NCBI GenBank assembly: GCA_027604185.1
Contig: JADGKB010000004.1
Location: 248,001 to 312,000, forward strand
Reading direction: 5' to 3'
DNA from: Boothiomyces macroporosus
Taxonomy: Eukaryota > Chytridiomycota > Chytridiomycetes > Rhizophydiales > Terramycetaceae
Length of the DNA stretch: 64,000 nt
Both the position numbers and the translations under genes were made by a program. Every line of letters begins with the position of its first letter. The first letter of the stretch is position 1. This document shows, piece by piece, positions 41,820 to 52,785 of the stretch. The notes beneath the pieces are model-generated. The model had not been told where the DNA came from and ran no database searches. It saw only the letters and a list, made by a program, of their open reading frames with translations.

Positions 41820-43459
41820 ATGAAAAGAAATGAAGCAGGAGGGACAGACCCCGAAACACCAAATATACCAACCAATTCGAGATCAGTTTCCAGATCATCT
41901 ACTAATAATACTCCACAATCGAAACCACCAGCAAGATTACTGACCGCCAATTTAGTTAAATCAGCTCACAGTGAGGAGGGACTAATTGAAGCAAAGCAAT
42001 TACCGCTCAATAAATCCCAAAAGTCAATAAAATTAAAGACTCCAACAAAATCTACTAAACCAAAAGTCACTGTCAAAAAACCTTTGACTATGAATTTAAA
42101 TGTGGCTACAATGACAGGGAAAATATTTCAATTCAACGTTTCCACAACAACTACTGTTGGACAATTAAAAGAGCATATCTACCACGAAGAAGGCATCGCA
42201 ACTGAATCACAATTACTTGTATTTAATGGAAAGCATTTAAACAATGATATGAGCGAATTGACTAGTTTAGGACTGCGCGAAGGGTCAAATTTACAACTAG
42301 TGTTGCAGATGGCCGGAGGTAACTCGAATTAATGAAAGGCCCTGGCCCACCAATTCAGAGTAAAACAGCAACATTAGCAGATGATCAATTTGTATTCTTG
42401 CTATGTAAGCAAAACCAAGAAATTTATGTTCTTGAAGTACATTTAAAAGATGGAAATCAGCCCAAATCTGTAACTAAGCATTTGCTGAGACTTCAATCAC
42501 CATTAAAAGGAAACAAGCTATGGGATTTTTTAGGTTCGAATGAATGCTTTGATATTTCTGACATGTGCGAGTTACAGTTTGACGTAGAATTATCATCCAT
42601 TGGTTCAACGCCTTCCTCTAGCAGTGATTTAAAAGACTCAAGACCAAGCTCTGGCTCTTCCTCTTTTTCATATGTGTCTTCTGCAAAAGATTCCCGACCA
42701 ATGTCTGGATCATCAAATTCTTCAAATCTAAGCAGCGACGAGGTATTTCAAAATCTGTTTTGGGATAACGAGTGGATGTTGACGGAAAATACAGAAACGC
42801 CTGGACTATCCAAAGTAACATCAGTATCACAAATTAGACCAGCAACAGCGATATCATTAATGAGGCTTCCATCAGGCTCAAGGCCAATGATCATAATTCC
42901 AAAAACAAGACCAGCCTCAGCAGAGAAATGGATTGAAGGATTCAAGAATCAGATGCAATCCCATGATTCGTTGATTGAAGATATGCCAAAGTCCAAAACA
43001 AATTCAGCAGAAAGTGGAACATTTGATAACGAATCTCTGGAATATTTTAAATCTTCTAACCCGAAAACAAAGACAAAGAGAGCGTTAAAGAGTGCAAGGA
43101 AGCCCTCTATTCCTCAAAAACAATCGGGTGGACAAGATCAATTAATGCAATTCACATCTAAATTATCTACTCCAAATAAAAAGACACCAGCCAGAAAACA
43201 GATTGCAGTGTCTCCTCGAAAGTCCCCGAAATCGCCAACAAAGCCAATTACTTCAATTTCAAAGAAACTAGTTTGTACTGAATGTCACAAAAAGTTGGGC
43301 CCAGCTCAGTCATTCATTTGCAAATGCAAACAAATGTTTTGTTCTACGCATAGATATTCTGATAGACACGTTTGTTCATTCGACTATAAATCAGATGGGA
43401 AAGCTACATTGGTTAGGAACAATCCACTGATAAAAAACGATAAATGCATTAAACTGTAA
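41820..43459 (+). CDS. ZFAND4-like protein: ubiquitin-like domain plus AN1 zinc finger
   Basis: Product of 539 aa, one 20-nt intron (phase 1, after LQMAGG). The N-terminal ~90 residues are Ser/Thr/Pro-rich. A ubiquitin-like fold follows (about residues 93-168): MNLNVATMTGKIFQFNVSTT, LLVFNGKHLNNDMSELTSLG, ending LQLVLQMAGG, the diGly-like end being made by splicing. A conserved patch (QFVFLLCKQNQEIYVLEV) and a long Ser/Lys-rich disordered stretch lead to a C-terminal AN1 zinc finger: CTECHKKLGPAQSFICKCKQ, then MFCSTHRYSDRHVCSFDY. All Cys/His ligands are present. The Ubl-to-AN1 order is that of animal ZFAND4 (ANUBL1). A role in ubiquitin- or proteasome-linked quality control is inferred. Confidence 0.85.
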
Positions 43460-43509
43460 TCCAGGCTTTTTCTTGTTTAATACGTAATTGATTTGAAAAT
43501 AAAAACTTT

Positions 43510-46375
43510 TTATTGAACTTGATTACTATTTTGTTTCCTTTTCTCTAATTCTGCTTTCCATGGAGGTATAGGAGCTGATTCTTGTTGCTGTACAATTTTT
43601 GGTTTGGGTGGGAGAGCAGGATCTGTTTGCTTATCAAATGCTGCTTTCGCTGGCCTTGGTGGTACATCTGTAGATTCATTTGGTGTTTGTTTAGCGGCAA
43701 GGGGTTTGCCTGCCTTTGCTGGAAGAGTTGGGGCTTCAATTTCTTTTTCCTAAAATTATTTAGAATATTACTGGTTCTGTTTTCCTTAGATTATTTTGCT
43801 TTAGTTTCATTTCTGAAAGATCGAATGCAGGCTTTACTCCTGCTGGTTTTATGGAATTCGATTCGTCGTAGAGTGAATTTGAAGCTGGTTCAGCTTCTCT
43901 TTTTGGAACGGTGGATGTTTCGTACATTGATTGAACTTTGCTCGCATCACGAGCTTCACTCGATGGCTTTGCTGGACGCCTTTTAATCGGTGAAATATCT
44001 ATTTGTTCTATTTCTGTATTTTCACTGAATGCATTCTTTGAGTTTTCTAATGCAATTTGTTTGTTTTTCAACTCAGCAATATTGATTTGTGGAGCTATAG
44101 GTTTAGATTCACCAGCAGTTTCTGCTTTATCGTCAATTGGAGCAAAAGATGGCATTGCATGGGCAGCTGATGGTTTGGGCATTCTCATGGAGCCTCCTCC
44201 CAGGACAACCTTGGCAGGAAAACCTGGCTGTAGTGGAGATTCTTCTGGGACCTTATTTTTCAGAGTTTTTGCTGGCGATTCATTATCAGCTGTCTTTTTT
44301 GCGTTTTGAGGGTCTTCCTTGGAAACAGGATCGCTTTCCGTTGGTTTGTTTCTTTGAAGCTTGGTTGGAGCTTCAATTGGAGCAGTTGTTGGTGTTACGA
44401 TATTTTTCTTTGGCAATAGTATTTCTTTCTTTCCTTCTTCCTCTTTCTGTTGAGATGCAGCCTCCTTTGATTTTGTTGGTCGAAGTGGAACTTCTGCATC
44501 AGTTGGAATAACTGGTACTCCTTTCTTTGGAATGATTATTTCCTTCTTTGGTTCTTCCTTTTGTTGTTCAGGTTCTGCTGCCTTGTTTCGTTGTGGCTTT
44601 GGAGGTAGCTCTGATATTTCGGCAGCTATTGGATTCTTTTTAGGTAGCAAAATTTCTTTCTTTGGATCTTCTTTAGATTGGTCCTTTTCAGGTGCTTTGG
44701 TAGATTTAAGCGAATGTTCGGCTAATTCCGCCATTAAAGGATTCTTCTTTGGTACCAGAATCTCTTTCTTTGGCTCTTCTTTGGCAAGTTGATCTAGCTT
44801 TTCTTCTACTGAGCCGTTCTTGGAATTTTTAAGCGAGGAATCTGCGTTTTCACCTCCATGTTTATTCTTTGATGATTTTTGACCGATGACTCTTTCATCA
44901 GTTGAAGGTGGTCGATAAGGTTTAGTTGCTTTCGAAGGGATTACTGGTGGCTCTGAATCAACCGTCAAAGTATCATTCTTTTTGGTCTCTTGTTCATCTG
45001 GAACGGCTTTGGGGTTGTGTTTAAACAAGTCTGCCAGCTGATGCCCTGCTTTATTTTTATCTCCTCCGAATCCAAAGATGCCCTTTTTTTTAGACACTGT
45101 AGATGATCCTGTGTTTGAATCGTCATTCAACATTTCTGATGAACCTCGGACATGCTTTGGTGTAGGCTTTTCATCGGCTTCCTTCTTTGTTGAACCAACA
45201 TGATGGATTTCTATTTGAGGCTGCAATTTCGATTCATCTTCTTTTTCTGCATTTTTAACTACAAACTCCACTGTCGGAGGTTTTCTTCCTTTTGGGCCAG
45301 CAGCTCTCCCGATTTTCTTTAGTTGCGCACCACTTCGTTCTGGAATTGGACCCTCATCAATATCATTAGTTGGTGAATGTACTTCTTCAATGTTTTTTCT
45401 AATAGGAGTATTGTGATTAGACGCACTGGTAGGTTTTGGTGACCCTTTCGCAGAAAGTGAGTTTGAAGGTTTTAGAGGTAGTACTGGCGCTTCAGGCATC
45501 TGCGCTTCATGGTCCTTGTTTTTGATACTTGAAGTAGGTTTAACATCTTTCTTTGCCTTGCTGGCCTCAGAGTCACTCTCATCCTTTCCTTCAGAGACAG
45601 TGGACGCTATATCTCGATGCTCCCCTCCTTTTCCTGAAGGTGGTCTTTTCTTCAAGAATCCTATCGAAGGCGAGCTTAGAATACTGGTCTTCTTTTTTGG
45701 CTCTTTGATTGATGCTACATATTCGCTTTTCTCTTTTGCTGACTGCAAGTAATTGTTGATTATGGCTTTCGAATCCTCCAATGATATTCCACCATTCAAT
45801 TGCTGTAATTCCAGGGAGGCCCAAGGATTCTTTTCGATTTCAAAGGCAGCCAATGTCACCAAGAATTCCCCAAACTCTACAGAAATGTATTTCAACTTGT
45901 TGCTGCTAAAGTCGACAAATGTTAGTTTGGACAAATCCATTAAATCAACGGGAATACCGCGAGCTGTAATTTGATTATGGGAAACATTTAAGCTTTTCAA
46001 ATTAGAAAGAGAGCATAGCTCGTCCGGTAAATATTCCAAATTATTACGAGAGAGATTAAGATTTGTAAGTTTGGAAAGCGAACCAATGTGCGCAATGCTT
46101 ACCAAGCAATTCTCTGCTACATTTAAATGAAGCAGAGTTTCGATATGATAAATTGGCTTTGGCACTAAATATTAAATATCACATGCCTGTTTCTAGAGAC
46201 ATTGCATTCAGCTGTAAAGATTCTATCTTCAGTTCCTTCACATCCTCTGGAATCCATTTGTTCTCCAAAAATTCTCCGCGATAGCTCAGGACGGTTTCCT
46301 GTCGCTGCTTTGCCAAATTAATCTGTTTGACTGTGCTCTAGAGTCTTAGCGATCTATTACTTGTTGGTTACCCAT
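43510..46375 (-). CDS. Leucine-rich repeat protein with predicted N-myristoylation and long disordered tail
   Basis: Product of 932 aa, three introns: 23 nt after MGNQQ, a 22-nt GC-AG intron (46165-46186), and 22 nt near the 3' end. The spliced N-terminus MGNQQSTVKQ fits the N-myristoylation pattern MGxxxS. LRRs occupy about residues 45-170 (LLHLNVAENCL, LTNLNLSRNNLEYLPDEL, LKSLNVSHNQI, LTFVDFSSNKLKYI). The remaining ~750 residues are low-complexity, with Lys/Pro/Ser/Glu blocks. A loose repeat recurs: PKKEILLPKKNP, PKKEIIIPKKGVP, KKEILVPKKNP. Proline-rich PPxPxK-type motifs could bind SH3 domains. The layout resembles membrane-tethered LRR scaffolds such as LRRC57-like proteins, but the tail is unique. 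No kinase or TIR domain. Confidence 0.82.
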
Positions 46376-46922
46376 AGGTGGAAAAGAATATTCGCCTTTG
46401 TTTACGTAATGCCTACAATGCCCCTCTAGAGTACATAAAATTCTATATAAACAATCTCACCTGCCTCTGAAATGCATAAATCTATGTATTCTAAATAAAA
46501 TGCGGCTATTTATCGTCGATTGCGATTTTTGCTTAGGAGGATGTCCGAAAACCATCCGATACTGCTTTATATAGCTAGCAACTTAATTTCTGGGCATTCG
46601 TTATTATTGGTATCTTATCAGTGGTTTATTTTGGGGCAGATCATTCAAATTTGCCATTCAATTCACGACCACGAGTTTTGGATGTGACTGGCAAAAAACT
46701 GGCCCATAGAGGAGGAGTGATGAATTTTGAGAGCAAAACGAAAAAGTTGCCAAAAACAAAAACGTGAGTATCACTCTTCCCTTGCAGCAACCGGTATTTC
46801 TATTTGAAATACAGGGTTGGAATGGCAGACAACTGCATATCAACTAGGCTACCCCTATATTGATCCTGCCAGCAATTATTCCATCAATACGGAAGCTAAC
46901 CCTAGGAGTCGGTATTAATAGT
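46376..46922 (+). other. Unresolved region; probable small multi-exon gene
   Basis: 547 bp between the LRR gene and CHD. On the plus strand an open segment after the TAG ending near 46577 reads NFWAFVIIGILSVVYFG (membrane-like) and continues through RPRVLDVTGKKLAHRGG to KLPKTKT. A candidate donor (gtgagt) follows at about 46763. A later open stretch, ending before the TAA at about 46917, reads GLEWQTTAYQLGYPYIDPAS. I could not connect the two in one frame with normal short introns, and no start is clear. A small single-pass membrane protein is plausible. Confidence 0.35.
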
Positions 46923-49900
46923 ATGCGGCATAGTGATTCCTCTGATCTATCAGACATTGACGAACTGTCCTATGAAAGTGACAATAAACGAAGCAAGAAG
47001 CAAATAGAAGAAGAGGCAAGTTTTACTAATATAGATTGATGAACTCTATACAGATGATGAAGACGATGCTCCTAAAGCCAAATTAAAACCAACAACCCCC
47101 GTTGCGAAGGGAAAGTTGATTTCATTTGATCCTGTAAATATCCCAAAAGGAGACAAATCCAGCATCGACAAGTTCATCTCTTCAAGGGTAGTTAACCACC
47201 AAGAAGAAGTTTTGGTGAAATACAAAGTAAATTTGTCTTGATGTAGAATATGAGCTATTACAGCGCGGAATGGATTCCAGTTGCAGAGCTCGAAAAAGAC
47301 AAGAATCAAAGAGTTAGAGTACGCAGGTTCTTGGAAAAACCTTCTTGGGAAACTCAGTGGTCAGAAGATGAACCTTTCAACCCGTCGTATGTAAAGGTAT
47401 TTCTTTCGTAACCTAGATTGATCGCATTATCGATGATGGGGATTTAGATGGGGTATTGCACTATCTGGTTAAATGGGCTGCACTGCCTTATGACTGTAGT
47501 ACCTGGGAAGAAGCTGACTTGGTAGAAAAGGTAGCATAAACTAATGGCAGTTGGATGCAGACAAGATTGACGACTTTAACAATTCAAAGAATGTAGACCA
47601 AAACAAAGTGAAAAGCTATGCTAGTTTAGGGAGGAATGCACCGAATGGCAGGTGGAAGAAATTGTCCGAATCGCCCAAGTTCAATGACGGGTACACTCTA
47701 AGAGCATATCAACTAGAAGGACTAAACTGGCTTATGTATTGGTAATGTTTTACACTAACTTGTAGTTGGTATAATAAGCAAAACAGCATTCTGGCAGATG
47801 AAATGGGTCTTGGAAAAACTGTACAGTCAACCGCATTTTTATTCCAGCTGTATCGACAAGAAAATATCAAAGGGCCCTTTTTAGTCATAGTTCCTCTGTC
47901 TACAATGGGTAACTGGGAGAGGGAAATGAAAACTTGGACCACAATGAATGTGATAGTATATCATGGGAACCAAACATCTAGAAATTTGATTGTTGAAACT
48001 GAATTCTACTATCGCGATTCTGCCAATAATATGATTCCAGGGGTATTCAAGTTTGACGTCCTTTTGACTACCTACGAAATGGCTATGAGCGGTGCAGCAC
48101 ATTTGCGTCCAATCCCATGGAGAGTAGCAGTTCTTGATGAAGCGCACAGATTAAAGAACAAAAGTTCAAAAGTAACGGAATATTTAAAGTCTTATCAAAT
48201 GGAGCACAGAGTCTTGCTAACTGGAACCCCGTTGCAAAACTCCCTGGATGAACTTTGGGCCCTATTGAACTTTTTGGAACCTGCAAACTTTGCGTAAATT
48301 GTTTCCTAATATTAGATCTGAAAAGGAATTCCAAAAGAACTTTGGCTCAATGAACTCTGCAAGTGATGTTGAGAGATTGCAAATGCTTCTCAAACCGCTA
48401 ATGCTAAGACGATTGAAGGAAGATGTAGAAAAATCAATTCCAGTGAAAGAGGAAACTGTTGTGGAAGTAGAATTGACAACTACCCAGAAAAAGTGGTACA
48501 GATCCATTTTGGAAAAGAATTTCACCTGGCTGAAGCAAGGAGGCAAAAAGAACATTCCAAACATGGTAAACACAATGATAGAGTTGCGAAAATGCTGTAT
48601 ACACCCTTGGCTCTTGAATGGAGCTGAAGAACAAATCTTGGAAGAGCTGAACTGCCACAATTCTCCAGAGCTACAATTGAAAGCCTTGATAAACAGTTCA
48701 GGGAAGATGGTTCTAATTGATAAATTATTAAAGAAATTGAAATTAGGGGGTCACAAAGTACTCATTTTTTCGCAAATGACAAAGTGCTTGGATCTCATAC
48801 AGGAGTATTTACGGGCTCAAAACTGGCAGTTTGAACGAATTGACGGAGGTGTTCGTGGAGAATATCGCCAGGCTGCAATTGACCGGTTTTCAGAAGAAGG
48901 AAGCGAATGTTTTGTATTTTTACTTTGCACCAGAGCTGGAGGGGTTGGAATTAATTTAACAGCTGCTGATACATGCATTATCTTTGATAGTGACTGGAAC
49001 CCTCAAAATGACCTGCAAGCGCAATCTCGTTGTCACAGAATTGGCCAAAAGAAATCTGTTAAAATCTACAGGTAAAGAATTCTAATATTAGATTGATTAC
49101 TCGCAATACCTATGAGCGTGAAATGTTTGATCGAGCTAGCATGAAGTTGGGTCTTGATAAGGCAGTTTTGCAGCGAAATGGGTCAGGAAACGATCCATTT
49201 GATTCTAAATCCAAAAACTCTTCGTTGTCAAAGCAAGAGGTGGAAGAATTGTTGAAGAAAGGTGCTTATGGAGCCTTTATGGATGATGGTGCTGGAGATA
49301 AGTTTTGCGAAGAAGATATTGATCAGATTTTGGAACGAAGAACTATGGTTATCAGACATGATGGTGATTCAGAAAACAAGAAAGGGTCTATGTTTTCCAA
49401 AGCTTCATTCCAAGCCGACAATAGTTCCGCCAGTGTGGATGTTAATGATCCTGATTTTTGGGACAAGGTCGCTGAACAAGCTCAACTTGAGGTGAATGAA
49501 GATATGTGGTTAGATGATCCTCTGATCCTTGATGTTCCAAGAAATCGTAAACAAGTGGCCAGATATGATGGGAAGGATGTTGATTCTGACAGCGGTTCAG
49601 AATACAAGATCAAATTCAAACCATCTGATGCAAAGATGTGGACTACTACTGAACGATCAAAGTTGGAAAGGCTGATAATGCAGCACGGCTTTTTCCATTG
49701 GGAAAAAATGCAAGAGAGTTTCCCAAGAAGATCTGCTGAACACTTGAAGGCTTGCACCAGAGCTCTGATCCTTCGCTGTCTCGAAACATGCACAACCCTT
49801 GAAAAGGATGTCCAGAATGATGTTAAGCGTGCTTTGGCAATTTTCTATCCGTATAACCCAACTTTTACAGATGACGGCACACCTATTGAAGATTATAACA

Positions 49901-52012
49901 AGAATCTGGATACTGAAGAACCTAGTGTTTTGGAAATTCCTGATGAAGACTTGCCATGGGTAGGAGCTGATGAAAAAGAAAAATACGAGTTTTCCACTTT
50001 CTTGAAGGAGGCTTCTCCAGATTATTTGGAACATTTGGACAAAAAGGCAAAGAATCTTCTTATTCGTATCGCATTGGTAAGTATTTGCTAAATTAGATGT
50101 ACAATATTCGACATCGAAATAATCCAACCCCAGATTTATTCGTTCCCAAGATTCTTGGAGCTCCGCCAGCAGCTTGGTGGGGACCAGATCAAGATAGAGA
50201 TCTTTTGATTGGTATTTGCAAGCACGGTTACCAACAGTACTCTGAATCTAACTCTAGATATTCGAAAATTTGGACAGACCAGGAATTATGCTTTTTCACC
50301 ATCTTTCAAAACGCCGCTGTTACCACTACTTCTGAACCAGCTAAAAAAACAGAAGAGAAGGATGAAGAAAACGACAATGAAAATGACAATGATGCTGAAA
50401 GCGATGGAAATGGAATAGATCAAGAAGATGAATTGGAAGCGGATGAAGAAGGCGACGAAACAAAGAATGCTGCTGAGGATGGAACAGAGACAACTGTACA
50501 GGACAGTGCTCCTAAACCAGAAAACAGCGACTTCCACATTCCTACTCCCACTGAACTTGGTGTAAGAGTTAGAAGAATCCTTGCTGCTTTAGCAAAATAT
50601 CGAATTACTCTTGTTAGGGAAAAGGAAAAGGAAGAAATCCTGAATGAAAGAAATAGAGTCAGGGAAGAAAAAAGAGTCGAAAAGCTTCGCCATCGAGAAA
50701 ATGAGTTTTCCAAAAAGCACAAACAAGACTTCCAAAGAACGCTGCTCTCCTATGGAGTAAAGAAACTGCCTGATAGTGACAAATATGATTGGACCAAGTT
50801 CAAGGTACTGGCGGATCTTCAAAAGAAATCTGATGATGCTATGGAAGCCTATCTAAAAAAACTAATTGCAATGTCTACAGAAATTGTAGCAGCCCATGAA
50901 AAAGATGCAGCAGCAAAGAAGAAGCCATCTGTAGAAGTAAATGAAGATGATTCAGTGGCTGTTGCTCCTTTGGCTGTTGAAGAAAGCGGAACACAGGAAA
51001 ACGCAGTTACTGAGACAAACGGCGATGGCAATGGGGAACCTGCAGCAAATGAAGACGGAGAAACACTAACTCTTGATCGTGCCAAAAAGGTGTTGAGAAG
51101 AATTTCATACTTTGAAAAACTGCGAGCTCACTTGCAGAATCCTGAACAGGTACATTATTACATTAATCATTAGCTTGCTGAAAAACTTTCATCAGTCAAA
51201 AGACATGGCAAAACTGGTTTGCCAAAATGGTGGGATTATTCTTATGATCTTCCATTTTTAATTGGCGTTGAACGCTATGGTATCACAAGAGGAGATTTGT
51301 TTATAGAAGGTATGACTTTAATTTAATCCTAGCGGACGACTTGCCATTCAAACAAATTCAAAATGAATTCTTGAAAAGTTTGGAAGAAAGAAAAAAGTTG
51401 AACATTGGCCCATCTGAGTTGGTCTTTGACAAGTTCGAAGAAAAGTTTTGGATGCGGGATGCAGTTGCATTAAAACGTTTTGAACTTTTGGTGAATTTGG
51501 CTGAAAAGCCTGCAAAAGTCAAAAAGACCAAAGTTTCAAAGTTGAAATCAGAGCCACGCGGAGTAAGTGAACCAGCGTCTGATGATGCTTATAGTGACAT
51601 AGTTGCGCCTCCTGTGAAACGAGTGAAGATAACCCAGAATGAAGAAGACTCTTTGCTAAAAGAGCCTGCAGCCAATTTGCCTCCATCTGCGCAAATTGCT
51701 GTCCAAAAACCAGCAGTAGCGAATACCAGCGAAGTTAGCAGCGGTGATGATACTGATGAAATGCTTGAACAGGCAGCAAAGTGTCTGGTATATTCCAAAA
51801 AGAAGCACAAAAAATTGCCAGACTTTGCACCGGGAATTCCTATTGTACCAATGAGCGAATCTATGGTGGCAGAAGAAATGATGCGATTGTACAGTAACAA
51901 CCAAAAAGATGTTGAAATGTTTCCAAATGATCTAAAGAGACCGAACGCCGAGGATAATGTGGGAATGCTGAAGAAGATAAAGGTGGAAGAGTTACCACCA
52001 AGCGCCATTTAA
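46923..52012 (+). CDS. CHD chromatin remodeller of the CHD6-9 (Kismet) class
   Basis: Snf2-family DNA translocase of 1625 aa; ten introns of 19-24 nt, the first GC-AG (47016-47034). An acidic N-terminus leads to two chromodomains ([20 protein letters not shown] and [20 protein letters not shown]). Next is the bridge [20 protein letters not shown]. The helicase core has motif [22 protein letters not shown] (motif II), [70 protein letters not shown] and QARCHRIGQ-type QSRCHRIGQ. After it, [35 protein letters not shown], and the SANT/SLIDE-like segment [20 protein letters not shown]. The wording throughout is that of CHD7/8, not CHD1 or Mi-2. The Lys/Glu-rich C-terminus lacks a BRK domain as far as I can see. 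Confidence 0.93.
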
Positions 52013-52069
52013 CTCGTCATTAATATATTTGCAGTTTATCAAATTTGCACTTTTTCAAAAAACTGAAAA

Positions 52070-52353
52070 ATGAACTTCTTTCGCAGACCACAAGTCTCCA
52101 CTGAATTATTACAGGCAGAGACACACTTGGACGCATATATTTCGCTACATTCAAGGTAATCAATGGTAATGGTAGTGCTATTTTAAATTGTCGGAAAAAA
52201 TGTATTAATACGGAATACAGAGATGGGGCAATGAGTGTTGCGGAATCAGTATGCACTGATAGATGCCTAAACAAGTTTTTTGAAGCGAATATTCTAATTG
52301 GAGAACTGACCGCGGATAGACTATTAAAAAAAGCTCAAGAAGCATCTTCATAA
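52070..52353 (+). CDS. Small Tim chaperone, Tim10-like
   Basis: Product of 87 aa, one 20-nt intron. The twin CX3C signature is complete: CRKKC then 22 residues on CTDRC, within NCRKKCINTEYRDGAMS and VCTDRCLNKFFEANILIGE. The latter closely follows Tim10. These proteins form hexameric chaperones in the mitochondrial intermembrane space that escort carriers and other hydrophobic proteins to the inner membrane; the Mia40 pathway oxidises their Cys. The first Cys motif is reachable only after splicing. Lies 57 bp after CHD. Confidence 0.88.
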
Positions 52354-52379
52354 TATAATTTTTTTCTTTTCTCATCCCA

Positions 52380-52694
52380 ATGTCATTCTTTTCAACCACA
52401 GAGTTATTTTCTCCAGCACAGCAGGAATTAGACGCAAAAATTGTACGTAAAGACTAATAATAGTTCAACAATGTGTCCAGGATAAATTCAATGTTATCAG
52501 TATGTCAAGACAAATGTTTCTCACAATCCGAAGGCTATTTGAACAAGGGCGAAGCATTGTGTGTTGATAGATGTGTGGAAAAGTTTTTCAAGGTTGCCAA
52601 GCTGTTTGAAGAGAAGACACAGAAAAAGATGGACGAAATGCAAAGTCTATATGAGCAGACCAACCCAAGTGCAGATGCCACTACTAATGCGTAA
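52380..52694 (+). CDS. Small Tim chaperone, second copy (Tim12/Tim10B-like)
   Basis: Product of 97 aa, one 21-nt intron (ending ataatag). CX3C motifs: CQDKC and CVDRC, in MLSVCQDKCFSQ and EALCVDRCVEKFFKVAKLF. The spacing and extended Lys/Glu-rich helix at the C-terminus differ from the neighbour, so it is a different small Tim, perhaps the Tim12 or Tim10B role on the TIM22 side. ATG at 52380 is 26 bp after the previous stop and both genes share strand and one early intron, suggesting an old tandem duplication. Confidence 0.85.
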
Positions 52695-52785
52695 ATAATA
52701 AAGCTTTTTATTTAGATTCCATATAGCTACTATTTGGTTGGATGTGTTTCTATAACAAATATTTTTTCTTTTTTTTTGTTGAATC

